A DNA stretch of 22,093 nt from Richelia sp. UBA3308. GTDB taxonomy: Bacteria; Cyanobacteriota; Cyanobacteriia; Cyanobacteriales; Nostocaceae. Below, in pieces: positions 13,918 through 22,059 of this stretch (its first letter is position 1; each line of letters opens with the position of its first letter). The DNA lies in the NCBI GenBank assembly GCA_002361335.1, contig DESS01000288.1:259-22351 (forward strand), read 5' to 3'. Below the pieces are notes generated by a model that saw only the letters and a program-made list of their open reading frames with translations, made no database searches and was not told where the DNA came from. The position numbers and the translations under genes were made by a program.

Positions 13918-15595
13918 TGACCTCAAAGAAGTTACTAAAAACAACCGAAACCTTAGTTCCCGCAGGTACAACTGCAACATCGGGACGATTCATAATTTCG
14001 TTAGAAGCTTTATTCGCACGTTGACTTAATCGTTGTGACATGGGTTTGAAAAATCCTTCTACAGCTGCGGCTAAGAGGTTTGGTTTTCTAGCTTTGGTGT
14101 TGAATGTCTGACTACTAAAACTATTATTAGAAATGACCGTCGAAGATTGGCTTTGATTTTGATTAAATACTTCTCCAGCACGACCTGCTGCTCCTAACAA
14201 TCCAATTAAAATATCTTGTTGAGCGATAGCTTTACCTTTCTCAGAAATAGATTTTGCAAGTAGAGGTTTGTTATTTTCTCCTCTAATTAAAATCGTATTT
14301 TTAGGTATCGTTTTTTGTTGAATTCTACCAGCAGAATCTTTATAAACAACTGCAACTACGCTTTGCTTAACAAGTCTATTTATTTTAGAAACCGAATGTA
14401 TTTCTGTAATTAAAATAGTCCCTTTTGCTAAGGCTACACGTTTATCCATAGATAAAACGTCTTCTTGTAGTTCCACTGCAAAGCGTTCCTGATTGTTATC
14501 TTCCTCACTCCAAATTATTGGTACTAAAACAGATGCTTCTGCACTTGTCCCTATTTGAACTTGAATTGGAGAATTTGAATATTTAATATTTTCTCTTTGC
14601 ACAGTGGGAGGAGTTCGATTTAAAATTCCCCATTCTCCAGGTGTTTGAATTTCTTCTGGGTTTCTATTTGAATTATCACCGCGATTAATTCTTACTGTTG
14701 ACATAGTAGATGTTTGGGGTTCTTTAACTCTATTAGAAGCGTTAGCTAAAATAATCTCAGATGAATTACTTTCGGTATTTGCAGGGGAATAATTACTTTT
14801 TGATTCAGATTTATCTGGTAACGATTGTGCTTGTTCAAATGATTGATTATTGTTTGAAAAATTATTATCTAGTGATGTTGTTTTTTGTCCTAATGTAGCT
14901 AGTTTATTCCAACGCTCAAAGGGGTCTATTTTTTCAATTTTAGTCGGGGAAGGAGCGGGAGAAGTTTTAACAACTGTATTTTTTGGTTGTATCTTGTTTG
15001 GTACTGTTTCTCTAATAATTTTCGGTGGGGATGGCACTTTTTCTCTAATAATTCTCGGTGGTGATGGTACTGTTTCTCGAATGATTCTTGGTGGTGATGG
15101 GACTTTTTCTCTAATAATTCTAGGTTTCGGGGGTTTTGGTTTGCGAGCTGTTCTTACGGGTTTACTAGGCTTTGGTTTAGGTGGTGGTGGTGATACTTCT
15201 TTTTCTGGTTGTTCAAGATTCCGACTAGCTTGGTTTCGTAGTGCTAATTCAGCTTTGAGACGTGCAGCTTCCGAGCTTTCTTCCTTTTCAAATACTTTTG
15301 ATGTTGGTTGTTGTGTTGGAGCTTTAACAACTGGTTTAGGAGCAAAGAAAATTGACCAAATCATCCAACCAAAGCCCATAACACCTCCGACTACCGCAGA
15401 CGCGATCGCAAATCTAATTAGAGGATTTTCGCTTCCCGATTGTGGTTCTGCTTGTTCGTTATCTTGCTCAATTAAAAACTCTTGGTCAATTAAAGCAACT
15501 TGTTCGGGTTGATATCCCGATATTTCCAATTCCTCTTCCGGAGTTAATTCATCATCAACAAGTGAAGAATGATGGTTTTCTTGATTACTGTTCAT
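13880..15595 (-). CDS. VirB10/TraB-like T4SS scaffold protein
   Basis: A 571-residue protein spanning the envelope. It has an acidic cytoplasmic N-terminus (1-58), one membrane span at about 62-85 (IRFAIASAVVGGVMGFGWMIW), and a long Pro-rich periplasmic linker that contains four 11-residue repeats at 159-202 (IIRE-K/T-VPSPPR). The C-terminal TrbI/VirB10 beta-barrel domain covers about 345-560, with IQVQIGTSAEASVLVPI, LAKGTILITEIHSV and, at the end, VPAGTKVSVVF. The last residues (EEEGESERGRE) are translated from a simple repeat and are probably not functional. It should bridge inner and outer membranes in the channel. It lies between the VirB8-like and TraK-like genes, the reverse of the VirB9-VirB10 order in Agrobacterium but as in TraK-TraB systems in content. 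HIP1 is inside at 15402-15409. Confidence 0.88.
   Translation of the reverse strand: MNSNQENHHSSLVDDELTPEEELEISGYQPEQVALIDQEFLIEQDNEQAEPQSGSENPLIRFAIASAVVGGVMGFGWMIWSIFFAPKPVVKAPTQQPTSKVFEKEESSEAARLKAELALRNQASRNLEQPEKEVSPPPPKPKPSKPVRTARKPKPPKPRIIREKVPSPPRIIRETVPSPPRIIREKVPSPPKIIRETVPNKIQPKNTVVKTSPAPSPTKIEKIDPFERWNKLATLGQKTTSLDNNFSNNNQSFEQAQSLPDKSESKSNYSPANTESNSSEIILANASNRVKEPQTSTMSTVRINRGDNSNRNPEEIQTPGEWGILNRTPPTVQRENIKYSNSPIQVQIGTSAEASVLVPIIWSEEDNNQERFAVELQEDVLSMDKRVALAKGTILITEIHSVSKINRLVKQSVVAVVYKDSAGRIQQKTIPKNTILIRGENNKPLLAKSISEKGKAIAQQDILIGLLGAAGRAGEVFNQNQSQSSTVISNNSFSSQTFNTKARKPNLLAAAVEGFFKPMSQRLSQRANKASNEIMNRPDVAVVPAGTKVSVVFSNFFEVREEEGESERGRE
14990..15121 (-). repeat. 33-bp in-frame repeat in the VirB10-like linker
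   Basis: Four 33-bp units encode IIREKVPSPPR-type blocks at residues 159-202. The fifth residue alternates K, T, K, T. Such Pro-rich repeats lengthen the periplasmic linker of VirB10 proteins. Confidence 0.85.
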
Positions 15596-15650
15596 ATAAA
15601 ATTACTATTTAATAGTTTTAAAAAGCAGCAAGAATTAAAAAATACATAAA

Positions 15651-15735
15651 TTCCTCCCTCCCTCACTCTCTCCCTCTCTCACTCCCTCACTCCATCATTC
15701 CCCCATTCCCCCACTCTCCCCCTCTCCCCCTCCTC
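15651..15735. repeat. Long C-rich tract at the VirB8/VirB10-like gene junction
   Basis: Mixed units (cctccctc, actctctc, attccccc, actctccccc) fill the VirB8-like to VirB10-like junction. The part from 15695 encodes the last residues of the VirB8-like protein (KRGGGEGESGGMGE) and its TGA stop. The coding strand has five or more G4-G5 runs. No inverted partner was found near by. Confidence 0.9.
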
Positions 15736-16465
15736 TTTTCTCCGTAAACTCAGAAATCTTAGTTATCTCCAAGCCTGCGCTTCTAATTTCATATAATTGC
15801 TGTTCCAATGCAGAACTATCATTCGATTGTGGAGAAGGAATATCTACTGCTTTCAACTTAAAAGTGCGATTGAAATTAATTTCCTCATCCGCACCACCAG
15901 GTAAGTTTACTAACACCCTTGTTGCCACCATATCTACTTCCCATTCACCCATCTTTACTTGTCTGGGAGCGGATAAATAGGAGATAATTATTTTGGAACG
16001 AACTTGACCGTTGAATACGCGAGCAGGTGTAATGTCAGCAAGTTCTCCGAGTACAGCATTACGAAACCCTTGTTTACCAGATTGAATTAAAAACGAAGCA
16101 ATATAAGCATTTGTAGTAACACGTTTACCTTTACCTACATTTCTTCCTTTATCTAACTCTTTAGTTCCCGGAATAATACCATCCCAATTAAAAGTTAAAT
16201 TAGCCCATTGTCTTACGGTATTTTTGATTACTTCTGGATGACGATATAAATAATGCTGTTCCGAAATAACTAAAGCACGACCATTTACTAGTTGCACAAA
16301 TGTTGTCTTTCTAGCAGCTAGTTGATTAACCTTAAAGCTTAAGAACAATAAAAATAAAAAACTTATCAAGCTAAATGTTGTTAGCCCAATAAAGCATAAG
16401 GGAAGTATGTCTTTAGAATCGATTAATAATTTAGGTCGTCGAACTTGTTTTAAAGATTTGAGCAT
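15695..16465 (-). CDS. VirB8/TraE-like inner-membrane T4SS protein
   Basis: A 256-residue protein with a short cytoplasmic N-terminus, one membrane span at about 25-46 (LCFIGLTTFSLISFLFLLFLSF) and a periplasmic domain of about 200 residues (RHPEVIKNTVRQWANLTFNWDG, then VRSKIIISYLSAPRQVKMGEWEVDMVATRVLV). Size, topology and alternating strands fit VirB8/TraE, but conserved residues are few, so the call rests partly on gene order. Start ATG 16465 lies 3 bases after the VirB6-like stop (TAACTGATG) with a GGGAAGG ribosome binding site inside the end of that gene, which indicates coupled translation. The last 14 residues come from a simple repeat. Confidence 0.7.
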   Translation of the reverse strand: MLKSLKQVRRPKLLIDSKDILPLCFIGLTTFSLISFLFLLFLSFKVNQLAARKTTFVQLVNGRALVISEQHYLYRHPEVIKNTVRQWANLTFNWDGIIPGTKELDKGRNVGKGKRVTTNAYIASFLIQSGKQGFRNAVLGELADITPARVFNGQVRSKIIISYLSAPRQVKMGEWEVDMVATRVLVNLPGGADEEINFNRTFKLKAVDIPSPQSNDSSALEQQLYEIRSAGLEITKISEFTEKRGGGEGESGGMGE

Positions 16466-16468
16466 CAG

Positions 16469-17650
16469 TTACACCTTCCCTACGAAACCTGTTGCTACGG
16501 CAACTACTCCATCAAAAGCAGCATTTACAAGTGCTGGGACTCTACTATTAATACCCGTATAAAGTGCAATTCCTCCACCACCCGCTATCAAAAGTGCAAG
16601 CGCAGGAGCAAAGATACTAATAAATGCTAAAAATGCTAAATCGGAAACGCTTTGTGCGCCAGCAGAAACAATTACAGTTGCAGCCAAACCAACTACAATG
16701 TTATAGCCCAACTGCACTCCAAATAAAGATATAAAACCACTAGCCCAAGCCCATATTGGTTTCGACCCTAAAGGTAATAAACTTAATCCCAAAGCAATTG
16801 GTGCGAATGTTGCAGTCATCATTAGTGCAGCTTCTAAAATATTAACGAAAGCCCATTGGAGAGCATAGAGAAAAGTAACTAATATTAAAGAAATAGAAGC
16901 ATTAAAAACTGTCCCAGGATTTTGTACAAAATCTTTCAATTCAGCAACAGCTTGTCGTGCTTGTTCTAATGGTGCATTATTTTGTTGTTCTGCTGTTTCA
17001 AGAATTTCTTCTACAATTGGTCTTTTTTCTTGTAAGCAATCTGTAAGAGGTTTACCAGTTTTTCCCTGACATTCAGCATAAATTGTAGACACTTGGGTTT
17101 TGACATTCTGGGTTAAGGTAACGTTAGATATTGCACTTTTAAAAGTTGTATCTGCTAATTGAATATCAAGAACGCTGACAACTTGTTGATGACCAATATT
17201 TCTAATAATAAGTACAGTTTGAGAAAGCAAATAACCGTTACTTCCTAGAAAAAGAGCAATAACCAAAGGATAGATAACAGATGCAGCTAATTCCGACCAT
17301 AAAAACCGCTTTTCTTGATAATCAGCAGCCATTTTTATGGCAAGAATAATAATACTTAATGCTGCTAATGTCGTACCTAGATTACATAAACCAGCCCACA
17401 ATGCTCCAGACGGGTTAACTACGTCTCCCCAAACTTTATTCCAAGATTCAACGGTTTGTTGACTCAGTTCGATACTGCTTCTGACTAAACTAATTCCAAC
17501 GGCTGAGTCGGAATAGTTATCCGCTTGGGCAAGGAGTGAGGGAGGGAGAGAGTGAGTGAGTGAGAGAAAGTGTGAGGAAAGGAGAGAAGTGAAATGGGAA
17601 TAAGGCAATGCAAAATAGTACAAAAATACTATGTAGGTGTTAATCATCAT
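16469..17650 (-). CDS. VirB6/TrbL-like polytopic T4SS membrane protein
   Basis: About 393 residues from ATG 17650 (a second ATG follows directly). An in-frame GTG at 17701 would add 17 residues, but it lies in a simple repeat and overlaps the upstream gene, so I prefer 17650. The N-terminus is a signal peptide ending AQA before DNYSD; the hydrophobic and Ser/His stretch LSSHFLSLTHSLPPSLLAQA is partly translated from a GAGTGAGG-type tract. The body has about five to six membrane segments, including LCNLGTTLAALSIIILAIKMA, ILVTFLYALQWAFVNILEAALMM and FLAFISIFAPALALLIAGGGGIALYTG. This matches the TrbL/VirB6 inner-membrane channel subunit in length and topology. A cytoplasmic/periplasmic loop has two cysteines (ECQGKTGKPLTDCLQ). 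Confidence 0.75.
   Translation of the reverse strand: MMINTYIVFLYYFALPYSHFTSLLSSHFLSLTHSLPPSLLAQADNYSDSAVGISLVRSSIELSQQTVESWNKVWGDVVNPSGALWAGLCNLGTTLAALSIIILAIKMAADYQEKRFLWSELAASVIYPLVIALFLGSNGYLLSQTVLIIRNIGHQQVVSVLDIQLADTTFKSAISNVTLTQNVKTQVSTIYAECQGKTGKPLTDCLQEKRPIVEEILETAEQQNNAPLEQARQAVAELKDFVQNPGTVFNASISLILVTFLYALQWAFVNILEAALMMTATFAPIALGLSLLPLGSKPIWAWASGFISLFGVQLGYNIVVGLAATVIVSAGAQSVSDLAFLAFISIFAPALALLIAGGGGIALYTGINSRVPALVNAAFDGVVAVATGFVGKV
17531..17588. repeat. GAGTGAGG-type tract inside the VirB6-like signal peptide (left arm of inverted pair B)
   Basis: A G-rich tract on the plus strand (gagtgaggga, gtgagtgagtgag) is read on the minus strand as SLTHSLPPSLL in the VirB6-like N-terminus. 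It is complementary to the tract at 17681-17716 (ctctcactcactc shared), with about 90 bp between. Confidence 0.85.
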
Positions 17651-17680
17651 GACGAATAATTCCCAAAATGGATTAATTCC

Positions 17681-17716
17681 CTCATTCCCTCCCTCTCTCA
17701 CTCACTCCCTCTCCTA
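17681..17716. repeat. CCCTCACT-type tract (right arm of inverted pair B)
   Basis: A C-rich tract on the plus strand covers the last codons (EGVSERGRE) and the TGA stop (complement of 17682-17684) of the VirB5-position gene. It pairs with 17531-17588. Confidence 0.85.
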
Positions 17717-18629
17717 AAACGGCTCCTCCTGGCATCATCAACAGAGAACCTTGAGATACAGCACGATTCCCGGTGGCGATCGCACTTTGTCTTTCTCTAG
17801 TATTTGCAGCATTTAGTTCTGTAGCTGCTTGAGCAGTCAAATTTAGACCCAAAGCCCTGTCTTGTCTGGCTTGTGAAGCCTCCTGATATTGAAGATTGGC
17901 AATAGTCGCATTATTTTTCAACTGCTGAGAGATGTTCTGAAGAATTTGCTGCGAAGTATCAGTATTTTGAGAATCATCTGACATTTGAGTTGATTCAATT
18001 TCAGAATTTGCGCTTGATTCAAGATTATCAAGGGCAGAGCGTTGAGCATTTTTGCTCATAGTTTTATTCTGTGCAACTTCAACTGCTCCTACTCTCTTAC
18101 TTTGATTAGCTAAATCTTGACGAATCGCATAGGAATTAGGAAGATTATTTTCTAATCTATTAGATGTAACTCCATCTTGAGGAAGCGAACTTCTCATAAT
18201 TTGGTTTACGACTTGACCTAAATCGGGGATATCAACCGAACCGATTGAATTTTGAACGAGCTGCTTGATGTTACCGAAAAAATCACCGCGAACAAATGAA
18301 CGTACATCATCAATAAATCCTTGAATCTCATTTGATGAGTTTTCATTAAATGTTGAGCGTTCCGTTTGGGAAACTGTTTGATTTTGCTCGCTGTCTAAAG
18401 TTGCAGCAAGCGACGAATTTATTGTAATTAAATTTAGACTTACAACTGTTATTCCAATGGTTGAAATACTTCTAACAAGAAGATAGAAGTAAGAGAGTGC
18501 AAAACTATCTGAATTGGTTCTTTTACTTGTAGCTTCTGCCTTCTGTCTCCTACCCTCTCTACTCTTACCTGGAAATCTACGTATTCGTTGGCGTTTCCTT
18601 GTCTTCAGCTTTATCTTTTTCTGATACAT
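17682..18629 (-). CDS. Exported protein in VirB5/TrbJ position
   Basis: I place the start at ATG 18629, which has a GGAG site 9 bases upstream and overlaps the VirB4-like gene end by 53 bases; ATGs at 18650 and 18686 are less likely. The product is about 315 residues. An unusually long basic N-region (KKIKLKTRKRQRIRR, then GRRQKAEATSKR) precedes a hydrophobic stretch FYLLVRSISTIGITVVSLNLITI ending SSLAA, a signal peptide or anchor. The mature part is Gln/Asn/Ser-rich and helical, and ends with QQLKNNATIANLQYQEASQARQDRALGLNLTAQAATELNAANT, which recalls VirB5/TrbJ coiled C-termini. Gene order (after VirB4, before VirB6) supports VirB5, a pilus-tip or adhesion component. Family identity by sequence is weak. 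The final nine residues come from a repeat tract. HIP1 is at 17776-17783. Confidence 0.6.
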   Translation of the reverse strand: MYQKKIKLKTRKRQRIRRFPGKSREGRRQKAEATSKRTNSDSFALSYFYLLVRSISTIGITVVSLNLITINSSLAATLDSEQNQTVSQTERSTFNENSSNEIQGFIDDVRSFVRGDFFGNIKQLVQNSIGSVDIPDLGQVVNQIMRSSLPQDGVTSNRLENNLPNSYAIRQDLANQSKRVGAVEVAQNKTMSKNAQRSALDNLESSANSEIESTQMSDDSQNTDTSQQILQNISQQLKNNATIANLQYQEASQARQDRALGLNLTAQAATELNAANTRERQSAIATGNRAVSQGSLLMMPGGAVLGEGVSERGRE

Positions 18630-21450
18630 TTTTATCTTCTCCACTGACATTGGATAAACTTTTATTCTGTTTAATGGATGAAACATAAACCCTGGTAAAT
18701 TCAGCTAACCCCTGTAATTTTCCTTTAGTGGTATTAGGGTATTGAGACAAAATTGCTCGACGAGTACTGCGTTCTTCTTGATTCGTAGCTATTGCTGCTA
18801 AAGCCATTTCTCCGGGATAAAACCTGGTTTGCCAAAAGCGTCCCCCTTTCTCGATTAACCAGCAAGAATACAAATCGGAACGACGGGGAAAGAACGATTC
18901 TGAAGCATTATGAGCAATTATTTCAACTGGATATGATAAGTACTTTTCAAAAGAAGCAACAGCATTTGAAGTGATACAGCCAGTAATTCTGTAACTTATA
19001 TTCTGCATAATCATCGCTGCTGCTGATGATTGACAGATTGTATCTGGGTCTTGGCTGGATAAAACTATACTTAATCCATCCTTCCTTGCTGTAGCGCAAA
19101 GTTCTCCCACCATTGCGCTGAAGCCGTCTTTGCGGAACAATACAGAAAGCTCGTCGCCGATAAAAAGGCTTTTGAGATGAGAAAGAGCTACTCTCAAACA
19201 GGCAGCTTTTGCAGCAACAGCCATTGTGTAAGAATCTTGGTCGTTACTCAAGCCCGTTAAAGCATAAAATTTAACCATTGGTTCTGGTGAAAAGCTGCTG
19301 GGTTTTCCTATAGCTGTACCTAAAGGACTCACCAACAGTGCAGAAATTTGACTAGTAATTTGGTTGATTGCTTGATGGTCAATTGCTTCGGGTTTTTGAA
19401 TATTTAGTCGAGCAATGGAACAGAATTTTGAAAAATCCTTTAATGTTGGAATATCCTGCCATTCGGGAGATTTCCAACCTTTTGAAAAAGCCAAATTATA
19501 GCGCTCGATAATGTCTGGGTCACTTAAGAATACATCCAGTGCTTGCATCAAGATTGCATCTACTCTTTGTGCCAGGTGGGGAGCATCTAAGCGTCCCATA
19601 ACTATCACGCTCAAAGCATTTCTTATAAAAGAACGCCATGATTTCATCCTCGAAGCCCGTTCTTCCGCATCAAAGTCCCGTAAATCTGGGGGTTCCATTA
19701 GGTTATTGGAAGCGCGAGACAAATCAAAATAAGCTCCAGCATCTCCTAATAACTCAATTGCAGTCTTAAAAGAACTTTCTCCATCGGCTGCGGGGATATC
19801 CATTCCTACCACTGGTATTCCTTGGGATAAAGCATCGAGCATAAATCGCCACAGCAATACTGATTTACCTGAACCAGTTTTACCCGTAATTAATGCGTGT
19901 TGGGTATGAGTGAACAAGTCTACACAAACGGGTTTGCCACCTCGATTAGTGAGAAATTCTACACCCTGATTATCAAGTTTTTTAGGTAGAGTTAGTGGTA
20001 AAACACCTGCGATAGTTTCACTTTCCAATACCAGCCGTCGTTCGCTCAGAATCGAACTCGAATGTAAGATTCTTCGCCAAGTTATTGGTAAAGTTTCCAG
20101 CCAAATTTGAGAAGCGATGTTTCTTTCTCGGACTACTTTTGCTGTTCCAAAACTGTTACAGAGTAAGTTACAAGCAAGGTCTAAGCTTTCTGCATTCTCG
20201 CGGTACACCAAGAACACCACCGCACAATTAAGAGGAACAGCACCTTTATATAGTTTCTTCTGTGCATCAAAACTTTCTTCTTGCTTAATTTCAGCACCTA
20301 CATCCCTACCAGTTCCTTTAAATAAAGCTCGTTCTCTAGCGGCTTTAGTTTGTTTTGCTTGCCGATGTAAATTATCTTGAGTCAGATATCGGTTCGCTGC
20401 TGAAATTTCTACCCAAGCTTCGGTATCGCGGACGTGATTTTCACTCAGAACTTTCCACATCCATGAAATTTGTTCTTTTGCATCAATCCATGCGATTACA
20501 GTATCAGTCATCGTCAAGACACCGCAAACTTTATCCTTAACATAAACACGGTTTGTACATTGACGGTGTTCCGGACAAGAACTTCTACCTTTTTCTCCGG
20601 AAATCAAGATAGTTGTAGAATGTTTGAGAGAATTTTGGGTTTCCGTTAATTTAATACCGCTATCTTTATCTTCTGAAATTACTAGTAACTGAGGAATTGG
20701 TGGTGCTTCGTATTTATTAAATCTTCTCCATAACCACGACCATAATTGCGTATCGTTGAGCGGAGAAACTTCTAACCCAGCTTTAGTATTAAACAACATT
20801 TCCCATTGAATAAATCCTTGGGTATATGCTTTCATCAATAAGACATTAAGAAGCTGTTCTTGTCTTTGTGATATTCTTCCAGTAACGTTATCCAAGAAAA
20901 AACGTCCCACTTTCCCCGAATAGTATATTAGTTTAGACAAAGGGTCAGTTTTATTCTCTCCAAAAGTACCCGCAGTCCAAGTACAGAATACGAGTTGTCG
21001 CCAAGTTGACCTTGCTCCTCTATGATTCAATTCTTGTACTCTTGCTTGTTCGTTACGAGTTAATATAGCTGGTAGTTTTAACGAACAGTTTTGAGCAAGA
21101 TTATTAAGATGTTCTTGTCTTAAAGAGTCATCCGAATAACGTCCTAGAAGAAAAGTACATTTTTCTCCTGGGAGAATAGATTTCATTGCTTCAGAGATGG
21201 AAGCTGATATTGATGTTATTTCTTCTGGATACAGTTGGTTGTGAACACCTTTAATTTGGAACGCGAAAACAACTTGGAATTGGTTTTCATCTTTGATATC
21301 ACCTTGGTTGAGTAAAAATGCTCCTACTTTACGGTTGTCCCTTTCGATGCGAACCATGCAGCACAAATCTAATTCGTTTTCAAAGGGAATGTACTGTGAC
21401 TTTTCATTATTTTGGTTGATAGAATTTACCGTTTGAATATGAGTTTTCAT
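18577..21450 (-). CDS. VirB4/TraC-like T4SS ATPase
   Basis: A 957-residue conjugation ATPase that would energise pilus assembly and transfer at the inner membrane. The N-terminal 480 residues are the VirB4-type domain, with an odd cysteine cluster (C292, C298 and C309 in SCPEHRQC and VCGVL). The motor domain has Walker A GKTGSGKS at 523-530, then MDIPAADGESS at 550-560, Walker B SLFIGDEL at 761-768, and SSQDPDTI with Gln 800. No membrane span is evident, as in TraC-type proteins. It follows the VirB3-like gene by 128 bp and overlaps the VirB5-position gene at its 3' end, an operon arrangement. The last residues are charged and disordered (KNVSEKDKAEDKETPTNT). VirB4/TraC is a firm call, based on motifs and neighbours. 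Confidence 0.88.
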   Translation of the reverse strand: MKTHIQTVNSINQNNEKSQYIPFENELDLCCMVRIERDNRKVGAFLLNQGDIKDENQFQVVFAFQIKGVHNQLYPEEITSISASISEAMKSILPGEKCTFLLGRYSDDSLRQEHLNNLAQNCSLKLPAILTRNEQARVQELNHRGARSTWRQLVFCTWTAGTFGENKTDPLSKLIYYSGKVGRFFLDNVTGRISQRQEQLLNVLLMKAYTQGFIQWEMLFNTKAGLEVSPLNDTQLWSWLWRRFNKYEAPPIPQLLVISEDKDSGIKLTETQNSLKHSTTILISGEKGRSSCPEHRQCTNRVYVKDKVCGVLTMTDTVIAWIDAKEQISWMWKVLSENHVRDTEAWVEISAANRYLTQDNLHRQAKQTKAARERALFKGTGRDVGAEIKQEESFDAQKKLYKGAVPLNCAVVFLVYRENAESLDLACNLLCNSFGTAKVVRERNIASQIWLETLPITWRRILHSSSILSERRLVLESETIAGVLPLTLPKKLDNQGVEFLTNRGGKPVCVDLFTHTQHALITGKTGSGKSVLLWRFMLDALSQGIPVVGMDIPAADGESSFKTAIELLGDAGAYFDLSRASNNLMEPPDLRDFDAEERASRMKSWRSFIRNALSVIVMGRLDAPHLAQRVDAILMQALDVFLSDPDIIERYNLAFSKGWKSPEWQDIPTLKDFSKFCSIARLNIQKPEAIDHQAINQITSQISALLVSPLGTAIGKPSSFSPEPMVKFYALTGLSNDQDSYTMAVAAKAACLRVALSHLKSLFIGDELSVLFRKDGFSAMVGELCATARKDGLSIVLSSQDPDTICQSSAAAMIMQNISYRITGCITSNAVASFEKYLSYPVEIIAHNASESFFPRRSDLYSCWLIEKGGRFWQTRFYPGEMALAAIATNQEERSTRRAILSQYPNTTKGKLQGLAEFTRVYVSSIKQNKSLSNVSGEDKNVSEKDKAEDKETPTNT

Positions 21451-21455
21451 TTTAA

Positions 21456-21488
21456 GAAGGCAGGAGTAAAAGGGCAGAAGGCAGAAGG
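21456..21488. repeat. GGCAGAAGG-type tract (left arm of inverted pair C)
   Basis: The string aaggcaggagtaaaagg continues into cagaaggcagaagg, just upstream of the VirB4-like ATG. It is complementary to 21582-21614. GGCAGAAGG/CCTTCTGCC tracts are frequent in Nostocales intergenic DNA. Confidence 0.8.
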
Positions 21489-21577
21489 TTTTTTATTAGT
21501 ATTACTTAGGACTAGAGATAGGAAATTTAAATTATTCATTACTTCTTTATGCTTATATGACTTTTAACTTTATTACT

Positions 21578-21970
21578 TTATTCCTTCTGCCTCCTGCCTC
21601 CTGCCCTCTGCCTTTGTAATTGCTTTCTGATATTCCGAGAAAGTAAAGGAGACACATACATTGCACCACCTATAATCCAGTTGCTACCTTTTGGTTTACG
21701 AAAAAGATTAATATATTTATCTGGGTCTTTTCCCGTTACAAACCACCAACTTAAAATTAACCAAAAACTGATAACAGCGACCTTGGGTATCCCCCAACTA
21801 AGTAATCCATCAAAAATGAAATAGGTAATTGTAATAATCGCGAACCAAGGCAGAATTTGATTAGCTGGAATTGGACCAAACCCTGCTTGTTTACCTAATA
21901 TCTTATTTACTTTTATCGGCTCTTTTTCCCAATCCATTACTCCCTTCCCGCGCTTACGATTACCTTTCAT
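21578..21970 (-). CDS. VirB3-like small inner-membrane T4SS protein
   Basis: About 130 residues from ATG 21970. An open frame extends further upstream to 22075, but that part is translated from G/C-rich simple repeats and is unlikely to be real; ATG 21937 (MDWEKEP) is an alternative with a GGGAAGGGAG site before it. Two membrane segments occur together: ANQILPWFAIITITYFIFDGLL and IPKVAVISFWLILSWWFVTG. The topology, size and place directly before the VirB4-like gene fit VirB3/TrbD/TraL, which anchors VirB4 to the membrane. No diagnostic motif confirms it. The last residues (AGGRRQKE) come from a GGCAGAAGG-type repeat. Confidence 0.65.
   Translation of the reverse strand: MKGNRKRGKGVMDWEKEPIKVNKILGKQAGFGPIPANQILPWFAIITITYFIFDGLLSWGIPKVAVISFWLILSWWFVTGKDPDKYINLFRKPKGSNWIIGGAMYVSPLLSRNIRKQLQRQRAGGRRQKE
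21582..21614. repeat. CCTTCTGCC-type tract (right arm of inverted pair C)
   Basis: The tract ccttctgcctcctgcctcc continues through ctgccctctgcc and encodes the last residues of the VirB3-like protein. It is complementary to 21456-21488; about 93 bp of AT-rich DNA lie between the arms. Confidence 0.85.
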
Positions 21971-21974
21971 GTTT

Positions 21975-22010
21975 GAGGGAGCGGGGGAGCGGGACAGGGG
22001 GGAGAGGGGG
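21975..22010. repeat. GGGGGAGC-type tract (left arm of inverted pair D)
   Basis: A G-rich plus-strand tract (gggagcgggggagcggg, then aggggggagaggggg) lies just upstream of the VirB3-like start. It is roughly complementary to the C-rich tract at 22060-22093. An inner inverted repeat, aattgt (22011-22016) and acaatt (22031-22036), lies between the arms. Confidence 0.8.
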
Positions 22011-22059
22011 AATTGTTCTGATATTGTTGCACAATTTCCTGACGAGGAGGAAAATCTAC

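Noticed and set aside
14850..15512. Plus-strand frame of 220 codons opposite the VirB10-like gene
   Set aside because: Its Gly/Leu-rich repeat is just the complement of the Pro-rich linker repeats; the minus strand has clear VirB10 homology.
16469..17701. GTG start at 17701 for the VirB6-like gene
   Set aside because: It lies in a simple repeat and overlaps the previous gene; ATG 17650 directly precedes the signal peptide.
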